A stretch of DNA of 64,000 nt from Scalesia atractyloides (GCA_947069175.1 CAMTDV010000030.1:93863916-93927915); one strand, 5' to 3'. Positions 44,349 to 56,068 are shown, counted from the stretch's first letter. The notes: generated by a model from the sequence alone, not told the origin. Numbers and translations: made by a program.

Positions 44349-45336
44349 TTCCTTAAAAGTCTCATTTTTTACAAAAAAGACATACTAGTCAACTTTAAGC
44401 ATAGTAACGGAAACAAGCATATGATCTTAGATTACTAAGTGACCAAGTAGTATAACCTCAGAGGGTTATTCTATAACATAATATGGTCACAAAAGAACCC
44501 TAAGGCATCAAGAAAATAGGCTAATTTGGGTCAGAACTGAAAGTCAAAGCAAAAGTCAAGCTTTTGCGACTTTCGGTTGCGAACCGGACCTAAACTCAGA
44601 ATTGTCGAGTGGGACATGTTTAGACATGTTCTAATAATTTTACCAAGTTATTAGAGTGATAAAATATGTTCTATAACTTTCACATTATCAGATTTGAATT
44701 TGTTTAAAATCTGACTACTTTGACTTTTATTATTAATTAGTTTGACCCGACAAAATAACTAAGTAAACGTGGTAATTAGGAGGTGCCCTTTTGAGGGATT
44801 AACACTCACCTAATTACGATCACGTAGACATATTCGCCTCGAACAATGGCTGGACCGTTTAGGTTTAAGCCGAAGGTCAAAGTCGTTTTGCGGAAACTTT
44901 GACTTTCGGTCTTTAAACATATGAAAACTGAACTAGAGTGGCTAAGAACACTAACCACTGGTCCTAGCGCGAAATATAAGCTTAAGAGAGCTTCTATGCT
45001 GACCCAAAAGCTCCAGAGAATGAGAGGAGTGAGATAATGGAAGGTGCAAGAACAAATGCCATTACAAGGCACCTATTTATAGTGCAAGGAGCCATGCTAG
45101 GATCATTCCAGGTGTATTCAGGTGTTTTATGATGCCTCCAAGTTTCCTAGAACGAGTAAGGAGCAAGAATACAACCCCTAGTTTCGAAATGAGGCAGTTT
45201 GGAAGTATATGTGTGGAGGTCACGCCAAAAATCTGCCCAGTTGCAGAGCATACGGACCGTATGGGTCTGGCCATACGGTCTGCAAGGCATCTGTAAGCCA
45301 TGCGGTCCGTATGGCTAGTTCCATGCGGTCCGCAAG
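44349..45336 (-). repeat. 3' LTR, remaining part (5'-truncated)
   Basis: It continues the LTR after the nested insertion, matching about 47,310-48,200 of the other LTR (GAGGGATTAACAC, ACGATCACGTAG, CTATTTATAG; the last reads CTATAAATAG on the LTR strand, a likely TATA box). It ends in a palindrome array (45,244-45,336) at the junction with the next LTR. Confidence 0.82.
45244..45336. repeat. Palindrome array CATACGGACCGTATG
   Basis: Four or more units of the CATACGGACCGTATG / CATGCGGTCCG type occur in ~90 bp (CATACGGACCGTATGG, CCATACGGTCTGCAAG, CCATGCGGTCCGTATGG, CCATGCGGTCCGCAAG). CGGACCG/CGGTCCG is the shared core. Confidence 0.75.
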
Positions 45337-48300
45337 TGTCACACCCCTAATTTCCACGTATAACCCGGTGTGCCCGGTTGGGGAATATCGTGACGTAAGT
45401 TGATATCATCATTACCAAGCAATACAATAATACACAGCGGAAGTCTGGAAAACGTTTGAATGTTCAAAGTTCAAAATAATAAATACAACGCTTGTAACTA
45501 GATCCACAGGTGGATTGAAATGTGAATACAAAAGGAAACTTGACAGACTAAGGCCTTCTAAGCAAAGGGTTGCAATTCCTCTTAAGCTTCGCCGAGCACT
45601 TCCAGCCTAATTACGTATACTTGTCACCTGCGCTTAGTCTTTTGAAAATACGTCAGTTTTCCTGTAAATACTTTAATTTAACCGACTCATTTTGAAAACA
45701 TTTCGAAAACATTTAGTGTACACAATGGTACTTTGTTTTATAAATAACTTGGGATAAATAATTTTCATGTTATCAATTTTACATGCTAATAATACATTTA
45801 GAGCTCGAAAACTATGTCGGGATCATGATTAATCGACACACCACTTTAACACCTTTAATAGGTGCACCCTTAATGGGTCATAATTTAATTTAGCATCTGA
45901 CGGGTGTATGCCTACACCATTTGCTTAGGTCGTGGCCATTTGCAATTAAATGTGCCGTGGATATCCAGGACACGGTCGTTTTAACCACCGAATGTTTAAT
46001 ATTAAGCAATACGAATTAAAATGGATTATTTGAATTCCCGACTCATTGGTCTTTGATCCCATATCCAACCATGCGGTATTAGTATACCGTATCCCAAGCC
46101 CGTATAAGGGAAAATAAGTTAAAGTATTTACCTGGTTTGCAAAATCTTCTAAATAATAAGAAAATAAGCAAAGCACAGCCGTAATCAAAATAACTAGCTT
46201 GGCGACAATCTACCGGAAGTCTCTAGTCTAGAATGGATAGTATTATTAACCGATTAGATAGCTACGGGTCTTTATTTAGTCTTTGACTTAGACCGACTAA
46301 CTTAAAATAAAGATGACGGTACAAAACGCTAGATTAAGCGGTGATCGGAAAAGAATGTATTTTGGACCCGACAAGTACTAGGACTTGTATAATATGGGTT
46401 ACCTTTTTACGTTCTGGAATATGAGAATATTTCGATATGGTTAAACCCATTTCGATTAAATTACGTAAACTAGTCACGTAGGCTTAACCGTACGCATATA
46501 AGCGAAACCAGGTACCCGGGTGAGTCCTATACAAGTTCCATATGCCATTATGTTTAAAATATGTTATTATAACAGTAGGTTATTGATATGATGGCCCGTT
46601 GTGGTTTTAAAAGTAAATTATGCCTTAAAAGGGCAATTTCGTCATTTAAAATATAATAAAACGAGCTTATACGTAAATTGATGTTATTAACATAAACATT
46701 CTGTAAAAATACTTATTTTATGATGTTATACTAATAGGACATCAATTATATGCGTGGTTTATAGTTTAAGACCAAACTATGTCCCGAAAGGGTAATTTGG
46801 TCATTTCACATATAAATGATAACTTTATTTGGGAATCTGAGTTGGGGACATGTACCCACTGTTAATAGGTTGAAAATATGTTTTGAAATCAGTAGGTATC
46901 AAGTCTTTATACTCTAATATGGTTTTAAACCATATTATGCGCCAAGGTGGCGATTAAGTCGCTAAATGACGATTTAAATGGTATTTTAAGTGAAACTGTT
47001 GTTGTGACCTGGTTTGAATGACCCAAATATGTTAAGATATATAATACATCAGTAGGTACAAGGTTTTGGTTTATTTGAATGTCTAAAACTTATTTTGAGT
47101 GTCGAAAGGGTAACATCGTCATTTAAGGACATAATGGGCAAACTATAGCTTAAACTTAGTTTGCAACCTGAATGAATATCCCAAATAGTCCTAATAATGA
47201 TATTACATCAGTAGGTATTGAGTTTTGATGTCAAAATTATGTTTAAACCATTTTATGTGTTAAAAGGGCGTTTTAGGCATATTTAACGGATACTTGTGTA
47301 AAAACTCGGATTACTACATGGCCAAGTCCTATAACTCTAGAGGGTTATAGTATACTATATCATGGTCATAATGCAACTTAGGTACAATAGGTAATGTTGC
47401 TAAATCGGGTCAGAACTGAAAGTCAACGCAGAAGTCAAACTTTGCAACTTTCGGTTGCGAACCGACCTTAGACCTGGAATTGACGAGCCGAACATGTTCC
47501 TACATGTTCTTATGATTATTACCAAGTTATAGAGTGTCAAAATAGGTTTTATAACATCTACATTGCTAATTATGATTTTATTTCAAAACTGACCCGTTTG
47601 ACTTTTTATTAACATAACTTTGACCCGTCAATTGACCAAGCAAACGTGGTAATCAGGAGGTACCCTCTTGAGGGATTAACACCTACCTTATTACGATCAC
47701 GTAGTCATGCTCATTACGAGCATTGGCTGGACCATAATGGTCTTAGCACAAAGTCAAAGTGTTTTTACGTAAACGCTTTGACCTCGGCTTAAAGCCTAAT
47801 AAAACTGAAAGAGGGAGGAAAGGACATTTACTTAAGGTCCTGAGCACGAAAATAAGACTAGATTGGAGGCTCCTTTCAGTTGGGAATCTCCAGAGAACAA
47901 GATAGAGATGAATATGAGAATGAGCAAGTTGTGATGAAGTTGGAGGTGCTATTTATAGCCAAGAATGAAGCATGGGATCACTCCAGGTGTTAGGAGCTGA
48001 TCTAGGACGAGTACAAGTGGCTAGGGTCGTGGCACAAGCAGGAGGAGGGTGACAATGGCGAGCAAGGTGGCAGGCACAGCAGGCTGCCATGTTTCTGTCG
48101 CTGGCACCCCCTTACGGACCGTAAGGGTTATGCCTTGCGGTCTGTAAGGACCTCTGGCGCCCACAGATTTGAATTGGCTACGGACCGTAACCATAAAGGC
48201 TTGCGGTCCGTAACCGCCTTACTGAAACCAAGGTTTATTTAACCTTACGATCCGTAACCGGAAGTGGTTACGGTCCGTAAGGACCTCCAGACTATTGAGG

Positions 48301-48755
48301 TTTGGCATTTTCACCACTTTGGTCCCCCGACTTTCCTCGATGCTCGTTCAGAGGTTATTAAAATAACATGACGGCGTCGTTGGTCCCTCTCGGCTACATG
48401 TGGCAACCAAGAATTTCCGGGACACGTGTCAGATTTTTATTGGACGAAATTTTCGAGGTGTCATAGCAAGACCTCTGCCCAGCGAACAAAAATTTCAATT
48501 TTGGCAGTTTTGGTCCCTTGACTTGCATATTCGCATTTTTGGGACTTGTAACTTGTACAAAGCCGTTATAAGCCAATATTAGGCGTATGTGGGAGTATAA
48601 GTAATTATTCTACTTCTCCCGGTTCGTCGGTAGATCGTCCGAAGGCACAAGTTTTGCTTGTTGACACTTTTAACCCTTAAAGTCAATCTTTCAACGGTTA
48701 GGGTTTAGGACACGTGTCTTCTCATCATTGGACACGATTTTTGCGAGGTGTTACA
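45337..48755 (-). repeat. Full-length LTR (5' LTR on the minus strand)
   Basis: It runs 3,419 bp from TGTCACACCCC to GCGAGGTGTTACA. On the minus strand a TATA-like CTATAAATAG lies at about 47,950-47,960, with the palindrome array (48,111-48,290) upstream of it, that is in the promoter-proximal U3 part. GACACGTGTC-type boxes occur near 48,421 and 48,710. Confidence 0.88.
48111..48290. repeat. Palindrome array TTACGGACCGTAAG
   Basis: Seven units built on TTACGGACCGTAA/CTTGCGGTCCGTAA occur in ~180 bp (48,114; 48,137; 48,180; 48,209; 48,245; 48,269 and others). These are the counterpart of 45,244-45,336 but with TTACGG instead of CATACGG. Confidence 0.78.
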
Positions 48756-48844
48756 GAAACTAATAACATGAAATAAAATTGAATTAGTAATTAGTAAATG
48801 CTAATATATGCAAAACTGAAGTGTATTATAGTAAGGTTCTCATT

Positions 48845-49280
48845 ATTTTCACACCCTTAAAATCTTATTTTCACCCCTTAATAGGATTATACAACCTGTA
48901 TAAAATATTATATGACTCATATAATGTTATGTGGTCTAACCTCATATAATATTATATGACCCGTATATTGTTATATGACTTTTATAGAATGTTATACGAC
49001 CCAATATTTTCTTCATCTATCCGAGCCGTAACATTAGATAGCCTGTATAGAATATTATATGACACATATAATGCTATATGGCCTAAACCTCATATAATGT
49101 TATACGACTTGTATAGAATGTTATACGACCCAACATTTTCTCCATCTATACAAGTCGCATATCATTATACGTCCCTGTATTTGTAATGTCAATTTATTCT
49201 ATACGGGTCGTATAAACTTATACGACCCGTATAAAAGGTGTGAAAATAAGATTTTGGGGTGTAACTTTATTAGCACACCC
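48845..49280. mobile_element. AT-rich MITE with TTATACGACC repeats
   Basis: The left end CACACCCTTAAAATCTTATTTTCACCCC is inverted relative to GGTGTGAAAATAAGATTTTGG near the right end. The interior holds many TATATGAC / TTATACGACCC / GTATAGAATGTTATACGACC units, and ends in a perfect ACGGGTCGTATA/TATACGACCCGT palindrome (49,202-49,232). Confidence 0.7.
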
Positions 49281-49283
49281 TAT

Positions 49284-50085
49284 AGTAAACATGAATAAAT
49301 ATCATAACTACTAATTAAGGAAATTAAAACTTAATAATTCGAACTACAACTTATGATTTATTAGTCGATAATAATTAATATTAACTCACCAGTCGATAAT
49401 AATTAATATTGTTGATGTGAGCAATGATATTTTTAACTTTTACTTCCGTTAATAATTAATGTCTAACAATAAGTTATATCATGAATTTTGATTTATATAT
49501 CATTGCAAAATTATTTGCTAATATTCTTTTTAGTTTACCGGGTTTGGGGTTTTTGGGTATTCTCTAATTCGGGTTCGTGTGGCTTCAACTTCGAATCTAG
49601 GTTTTGGATAAAAATAAACAGACCTATTTGCATGTGGAGTTGGAGGTTATATGACCATGAAACAACTAAATGTAAAAAAATAATTATAAAAGAATTATTA
49701 TAAAAAACTTACAGAAACAGAGTGTTACCAATAATATTCATTGATGAATGGATATTGTTGTATGTTATAAATCGTGATAATATTATGTTATAATCTTGTA
49801 GTCAAATATGACTGTTTCACTGATATATCATCCATTTATCCTTTTTAAGGCTATCAATAATTTATAGAGTAAGTTAAAAAAAATAACAGACAATAGATTC
49901 CAAGCCTCCAGGGTATTGAATCTTCTATTACAATAATTAGTATTATCTATAAATCACGTTGAATTTAATAAGAAGGTTAAATTATATTGCTTAACATGGG
50001 GGTACATGTATGTTATTGTGCAAGTTGAATAATATTTTATAAATGTAATTATTTATGTAGTTAGTACGGATGGTCCATGTTGTAT
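49284..50085. other. AT-rich spacer, nothing recognised
   Basis: No conserved coding or RNA gene. A short direct repeat (CCAGTCGATAATAATTAATATT / TTAGTCGATAATAATTAATATT) is at 49,361-49,412. Confidence 0.45.
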
Positions 50086-50715
50086 ATGAGAAATTACACA
50101 TTTAGTCCTTCATTGTTTACTGAACTGATGATACTTTTCATTAACTAGCATTGAGTTTGTTAACTTTATGTGAAATTACTAATAAGGATACACCCACCAC
50201 TTCTTCGTTCCTCATGAGCCACCATCATTCTCCATCATTTCACCACCGAACCACCCGCCAACCAGTGGCGAAGCTTGACCCGAATGACGGGGGTCGAAAA
50301 CGTATATACTCAAAAATTTCTATGGAACCGGGGGGTCGAAAACGTATATACCAAAAAATTTCTATACGAAAACTACATACCGAACACCACTGAGCGAAAA
50401 GTTCGGGGGCGGGCGCCCCCCCGGCCCTCCACAAAGCTACGCCCCTGCCCGCCACCATCTTTGTCAACTTCACCACCGTACCACCACCAACAAGAATCTT
50501 TGATCGAAATCAAAATCTTGGTTGAAAATCTGACTGGGGTCGCCGACAAAGGAGACTCAGAGTCTAGAGGAAGGGGGTGCGTGAGGTTGAAAAAAGAACT
50601 TTGATGGCATTCAGATCTTAGGGAAGAGGAATGATGGGAAAGGAGGCATGCGAGGGACCAAACGTATACACGTCAAAGAATAATAGGGACTAAATATGTG
50701 ATTTTTCATACTTAA
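50086..50715. mobile_element. Fold-back element containing a hAT-like MITE
   Basis: GAGAAATTACACATTTAGTCC (left) is inverted as GGGACTAAATATGTGATTTTTC (right). Inside, a CCACCATC-rich coding-like stretch is interrupted by a smaller MITE (50,263-50,447). Short open frames across it have no recognised product. Confidence 0.55.
50263..50447. mobile_element. hAT-like MITE (CAGTGGCGAAGC ... GCTACGCCCCTG)
   Basis: The terminal inverted repeats CAGTGGCGAAGCTT and AAAGCTACGCCCCTG are typical of plant hAT elements. They are flanked by CCCGCCAAC / CCCGCCACC, an imperfect ~8-bp target duplication. Confidence 0.75.
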
Positions 50716-51141
50716 AGGTCTAATCCATAAAGCATGTATACAATAGAGAGCAGAGACCATTCAATCATTCATATTAATTAACTCATCATTTATGCAATTA
50801 TTCGCCTTTTTGGAACTGAGCTAAACAAATCATTGCATATTTCTTAGAAAACATGCTTAACCTATTTTTTATATAATGTTATCTATCAATCATATGAAGA
50901 TAAGTTATAATACTAAATAAACTCAACTTTGTACAGAGTATGGCTTCATAAAAAAATAGTAGTAGTAGTTGTTGTAATAGAAATAAAATATTTTACATAA
51001 AAATATTCGAACAGCCAGTTTTACTTTTAACTTTATATTTCTATAAAATGTATAGTTTTGTGAAGAAAAAAAAGTAGACAATATCTACAGTGTCTTGTTA
51101 TATAAAAACCTGAGTTAGTATACTTTTCAATAATGACTTAA

Positions 51142-52408
51142 ATGCTTGGTTGGTCCCTGTGGTTTGCAAATCTTGCAGACTTGGTCCCAGTGGTTCACTA
51201 ATTACACACTTGGTCCCAGTAGTTTCAAATTTTGCACTCGGGTGGTCCTTACCACTAACCTTTGTTAGATTTCTCAGTTAAGTATATGCAAAATTACTAT
51301 TATACCCCTCGTCTTCTTCATCCTTTCTCTGCTACCACCTGCAACTACTCTGCTACCACCACCCTCACCCTGGCCGCCTTTCACCGCCATACCACTCAGC
51401 CATACACTCGCCGCCTTTCACCGGAATAGACCTCAACCCGTGGTTGGTTGAATTGGTGTGGGACGAACCCGATTTGCTACAAAACGTGAAACGGGTCAGC
51501 CCGTGGTTGGTTGAATTAGGTCCTTGAACCATGGACCAGCTTCATCGGATGAGCTCTCCACTGGACCATTTTGAACCACCACCGAACCATCAGACTGGTT
51601 GGCCACTGTGTCGCTAGAACTGCTATCGGAAAGCTGTTGTTCGGTGAATATCGGCTGAGCAAACAACAAAAAGGTTGGTTTTTTCTCGGCTTTCAAGCTC
51701 GTTTTCGAGTTACTAATGTTCCCAATTGTTAGCAATCAGGAAGCGTTTGCGCTTCCGTTTTCAAATTTGTTTGCTTGGGCTTCTTGGGATATTCCCATGG
51801 ATCTTGGAGGAAATCGCGGTAACCCGAATGGAAAAGATTGAATGTTGTTGAAGTGTTGTTGCGGATGATGATGATGATCAAATCCAAACTGCCTGGCTCC
51901 CTGAATGCTTGCGGGAATGTGGTTTGTGATCATCGGTGGCATCGAAAGAAGGGGGAAATCCGGTGGTTGGATCCGAAGCTTCTTTCTTGGAGGCGAAAAT
52001 GGCGATAGATGAATCGATGGCACATTCGACACAATTCAACCAACCACGGGCTGACCCGTTTCACGTTTTGTAGCAAATCGGGTTCGTCCCACACCAATTC
52101 AACCAACCACGGGTTGAGGTCTATTCCGGTGAAAGGCGGCGAGGGTATGGCTGAGTGGTATGGCGGTGAAAGGCGGCCAGGGTGAGGGTGGTGGTAGCAG
52201 AGTAGTTGCAGGTGGTAGCAGAGAAAGGATGAAGAAGACGAGGGGTATAATAGTAATTTTGCATATACTTAACTGAGAAATCTAACAAAGGTTAGTGGTA
52301 AGGACCACCCGAGTGCAAAATTTGAAACTACTGGGACCAAGTGTGTAATTAGTGAACCACTGGGACCAAGTCTGCAAGATTTGCAAACCACAGGGACCAA
52401 CCAAGCAT
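51142..52408. mobile_element. Fold-back transposon with 376-bp arms and captured ARF piece
   Basis: The arms 51,142-51,517 and 52,033-52,408 are near-perfect inverted copies (outer end ATGCTTGGTTGGTCCCTG). TTAA flanks both ends, which could be a 4-bp target duplication. The 515-bp loop and the inner part of the arms derive from an auxin response factor exon. No transposase is present. Confidence 0.9.
51518..52103 (-). pseudogene. Captured auxin response factor (ARF10/16/17-like) fragment
   Basis: On the minus strand the inner arm encodes VWDEPDLLQNVKRVSPWLVE, the end of the ARF family domain. After a 1-base frame slip at the arm/loop edge (52,032) come SNVPSIHLSPFSPPRKKLRI and PASIQGARQFGF, then an in-frame stop (51,736-51,738), then KPTFLLFAQPIFTEQQLS and DEAGPWFKD. 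This order is that of the ARF10/16/17 clade middle region; the B3 DNA-binding domain and the C-terminal PB1 domain are absent. It could not make an ARF, but its transcript would match ARF genes. The left arm carries the first ~70 bp again in inverted orientation. Confidence 0.82.
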
Positions 52409-52647
52409 TTAACTCTTTCAATAATACAAATTTATTTTGGGGAAACAAGTTATATTTTGGAAACTAAATAATTGTCACAATAAAGGCTAGCAAAAATCTC
52501 AAGACACTTTTTTTTAACGGCAAATTTGAATCACTGACGGACCACTGGAGTATCATCGTGCCACCAGCAGAACCACCCGATCATATTCATCTCCACTAGA
52601 CAATATGCTTATACACCAATTCAGAAGGAAACCCAATAAATATGGGA

Positions 52648-52740
52648 AAAAACCCCCTTGTGGGAATCGAACTCAGGACCTATTGGTTCCAAAGCCTTAT
52701 CCCACCCCAAAGATGAAACTACGCTATAAAGCCATGGGCA
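52648..52740 (-). other. tRNA-like / SINE-like fragment
   Basis: On the minus strand TATAGCGTAGTTTCATC (A-box-like) is followed by GGTCCTGAGTTCGATTCCCAC (good B box). No proper acceptor stem. It is probably a piece of a SINE or of an LTR carrying such a module. Confidence 0.4.
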
Positions 52741-52744
52741 ATCT

Positions 52745-53438
52745 AAAGACACTGTACATTAACTTCTTTCATAATCCATGTATAGTTTGACAAAAACAAT
52801 AAATAATGAAATGTCTTAATTAAACCAAAACTGTGTTCCTGATATATTGAGGCAACATGAGCATACTCTTACACTCCAACTTCAGTTCCTGGAACTCTCT
52901 TTAAAAACTTGAGTTGTGCCTGTTTGGTTTTTTTAACAGCAACTACAGAAAAATAACAGACTTTTAGAATCAGGCAACAGATTTTCGTTGTTTTTTTACA
53001 AAATGAGAAGGTTGGATAACGAGTCAAAACAGATAATGGGTAGGGCCAGTTGGCCCCGCAAACACTTTAAAGGGATGTCTAAGTGCAATAGCAACAAAAT
53101 GTCATATTATTGCCAATAATAGCAACAATATTTGAATTTGTCAAAAACAGCATCATAATTATGTTTTTTTAGCAATCATAGCAACATATTATCATATTTT
53201 CACCAATAATAGCATAGCAATCTATCTAATGGTTGCTATAATTGGTAAAATAAAATGAAAGTATGTTTGCTAGTTTTGATATATTTTTAAGTATGTTCCT
53301 ATTAAGTGTGAAGTATGTTGCAATTTTGCACCTATATGATATATGTGCAAAAACGTATTTTTACAAAAATGATTTAATATTTTAATAAAATGAATCTGGA
53401 ACTAATATTATATGCTTTAGATATACAACTTTAACCCT
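52745..53438. other. ORC6 3' flank
   Basis: No gene was found between the fold-back element and ORC6. A loosely repeated phrase (AATAGCAACAAA, AATAATAGCAAC) is at 53,088-53,215. Confidence 0.45.
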
Positions 53439-55828
53439 TTAGAGATCAAACATAGAGCAAATAAACTCATTAAACAGGTTGAAATTACCTTTATCTTTGC
53501 TTAGCTTATTAGATTCTACTACAGTAGATTTCCATTCCTCATATTTTTGGTTCTCCTCAAGCTTACGTTTCTTGTAGGCTGAAAGCTGCAAAACGTTACA
53601 AAAATACAAATATAAATTAGCTTCAATGTTTAGGCAGTGACTTCAAAATGATCATAAAAGCTTTCATATGTCGCTTATCAACAGGAACTATACAGACCAT
53701 CATATGGATAGTTTAGCCACAGTCATGTTAAACGAGCATATGATAATTACATATTGCAAAATGAATATAAGTCATACATCTTTGCCTTCATCAGATGAAT
53801 AACCACCATCCTCAGCTTGCCTTTTCTCAGGTAAGGCATCTAACAAGTCTGCAAAATAAGATAAAGTTAGTAAACACATCCAAATTTCAGGCTGTTTGAG
53901 TTCTATTTTAATAGTAACATCATTAAATGGCAACAAGTGAAAAGGCTATAAGTTAATGGTAAATGAAACCTTACCTCTGTTCACTTTAACAGATTTTGGA
54001 TCTTTCTTTTCCTTTGACACACCAAAAACATCATGACAAAGGTCTTTCATGGAGGTAGATACCTGCATTGATTCACACGGTAAGGTTATGTAATTTATAT
54101 TTTACACAATCATACAAAGATCACTATATGTAACGAATGTTTTGTGACACTAGAATGGTTTCTTACACTTGAAAATTCATCTTCAGATGTGCCAGAAAGT
54201 TCAATCAACTTATTCTTGTCAACCTTGAGCTGTGAAAGAAGCCAAATCGGTGTCAAAAAACAACTAAAGCATACCAAATGCGTACAATCACGTTTCTATA
54301 TAATTACAACTTGTACATGCTACAAAGGGTTTGGTATACCTTACGCTTTTTGGCACACAAGTAGAACCCTGTGGCGGTAAATACAGGCCGTGTGAAGTCA
54401 GCACTAGCTCGACGTGAAGGAGGCAATGATGCAATAAACCGCTCTTTGTATCTGTAATTGAATCACATTTAAGCATTTAGGCATACAATACTCTCATGTA
54501 ACGAAACCAAAGTACTATGCAACTTAATATGAACAATTGCAAATATAGTGCAAAAATTCTACCCAACTTAACAAAGTTTATTTCCTTTTCAGTAAGCAAT
54601 CATGATTGATATGTTAATGTAACAAAGAGAAAGCAATAACTTACAGTGATAATCCTTTCTGAACAAGAGGAATAAGCCTAACGCATCCAAATTGAATAGC
54701 CAATTCCCTAATGTCAAGCTTATTCCTGTATTTCATCAAGTGCTAGTTCATGAGTAATCAAATAATAACTACAATGATGATACAACCAGACAAAGAAAGA
54801 CAAACATACTTGATACCGATTCCATTCTGCATCACATTAAAAGATCTAATGTAAGCCTTCTCGGACATTCCACTCAACCTTATCGCAGTCTGGCGATCAA
54901 ATATCACTTGCATCCTACAGTTATTACTTATCAATAACCACATTAATCATGATTGTATACAATATCAATTAAAGAAACAATAAGATAACATTCAGGAAAC
55001 AAGAATTAACTAAGGAAACTGATTACGATTTTTAATAATTGCACGTACATATTAGCAGCAATCTCTAGGCAGATGATAGATTTACAAATCTCTCCCTGTA
55101 ACCACAACAGAAAACATTGAATTATAATTAGGTCAAACAAATCAACAATAAATGAATAAACGATGCAACAGGTGTAATGTAACCGAGTGAAAATTAGGTC
55201 AAACAAATCAACGATGAACGAACAATCGATGCAACAGGAGTGTGATCGAGTAAAAATTAGGTCAAACAAATCAACGATAAACGAAGAAGCAATGCAACAG
55301 GAGTGTAATCGAGTGAAAATTAGGTCAAGCAAATCAACAATAAATGAAAAAAACAATGCAAGAGGCGTATAATCGAGTGAAATAATGAAGAAACGATGCA
55401 ACATGAGTGTAATTGAGTGAAAATTAGGTCAAACAAATCACCTGTCAAATGAGGAAACAATGCAACAGGAGTACAATCTAGTCAAAATCAGTTCAAACAA
55501 ATCAACAGTAAACGAACAAACATGCAACCGGAGTGTAATCGAGTAAAAAATAGGTCAAACAAAGCAACTCTAAACGAAGAAACGATGAAAATCATGTGAA
55601 AAATAGGTCAAACAAATCAACTGTCACTGATGCAACAATCGAGTAAAAATTAGGTCAAACAAATCAACTCTAAACGAACAAACGATGCAACAGGAGTGTA
55701 GAACTTACGATTCCAGCACTGGATGAATTGAATTGAAGATCGGAAACGCGACGGAGCTCAGCGGCTTTACGGACGACTTGTTTCGATTCAGAAAGCCCTA
55801 GCTTCCGTGCGTACTCTGACAGATCCAT
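53439..55828 (-). CDS. ORC6: Origin recognition complex subunit 6, nine coding exons
   Basis: ORC6 is the smallest subunit of the complex that marks replication origins and loads the MCM helicase. Coding exons on the minus strand: 55,709-55,828; 55,049-55,095; 54,810-54,914; 54,645-54,725; 54,340-54,451; 54,167-54,229; 53,975-54,062; 53,778-53,848; 53,439-53,585. All have GT/AG borders and phases that join, giving 277 residues (Arabidopsis ORC6 is about 284). It starts MDLSEYARKLGLSESKQVVR; the TFIIB-like cyclin-fold regions are clear (GEICKSIICLEIAAN...; VIFDRQTAIRLSGMSEKAY; RPVFTATGFYLCAKKRK; LIELSGTSEDEF). The C-terminus has the conserved KYEEWKS helix region. The last exon could instead splice at AAAG/GTAATT near 53,490. 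E2F-like sites precede it. Confidence 0.95.
55120..55700 (+). repeat. ~63-bp minisatellite in ORC6 intron 1
   Basis: AGGTCAAACAAATCAAC recurs about nine times (near 55,130; 55,196; 55,259; 55,322; 55,425; 55,490; 55,551; 55,602; 55,651) with a GATGCAACAGGAGTGTAATC partner in most units. The array fills nearly the whole 613-bp intron and reaches to within ~10 bases of the exon 1 splice donor. Confidence 0.88.
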
Positions 55829-55917
55829 TGCGAATGAGAGAGATTAGAGATGCAGTGGATTCAGTGCTTCTGCAATGGTGGTTGTGAACGGTTGAGGATG
55901 GTATTGAAGAGCAATCA

Positions 55918-56068
55918 TGGCGGGAATACGGAAACTGGTGTGTTTTCTAGTTTTTCGTTTCGCGCCATTTGAACAAACCAGAGCACGCCATTTTTGCCCT
56001 CTGTCTTTGTGTGTGTTTCCTTTTTATTTATTTTTTCGTCTTACCAGTCTGTAATTGATTTTTGGCGC
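55918..56068 (-). promoter_or_regulatory. E2F-like sites upstream of ORC6
   Basis: There are three matches to the E2F consensus TTTSSCGC: TGGCGGGAA (55,918-55,926, i.e. TTCCCGCCA on the gene strand), TTTCGCGCC (55,958-55,966) and TTTGGCGC (56,061-56,068), 90 to 240 bp before the start codon. Plant ORC genes are known to be E2F-controlled in G1/S, which fits. Confidence 0.7.

Larger units (their letters stand above)
39563..48755 (-). mobile_element. LTR-LTR remnant without internal domain
   Basis: GAAAC flanks both ends (39,558-39,562; 48,756-48,760). Read on the minus strand, one full LTR (48,755-45,337, about 3.42 kb; TGTAACACCTCGC ... GGGGTGTGACA) is followed at once by a second LTR of the same family (45,336-39,563). 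The second lacks its first few hundred bases and is itself split by a nested solo LTR. No primer site, gag or pol lies between them, so the whole internal region was lost with the start of the second LTR. Confidence 0.85.

Noticed and set aside
45209..45403. Small open frame over the palindrome array
   Set aside because: It crosses an LTR-LTR junction, so it cannot be an evolved gene.
51496..52032. Genuine ARF gene
   Set aside because: It has an in-frame stop, lacks the B3 domain and C-terminus, and lies between transposon arms; called a captured fragment.
55006..55404. Minus-strand open frame with repeated HSCCI...FIVDLFDLIFTR
   Set aside because: It is a translation of the intron 1 minisatellite running into ORC6 exon 2, not a separate protein.
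55120..55700. CRISPR-like array
   Set aside because: Units are degenerate and lack unique spacers between constant repeats, and the host is a plant nuclear genome.
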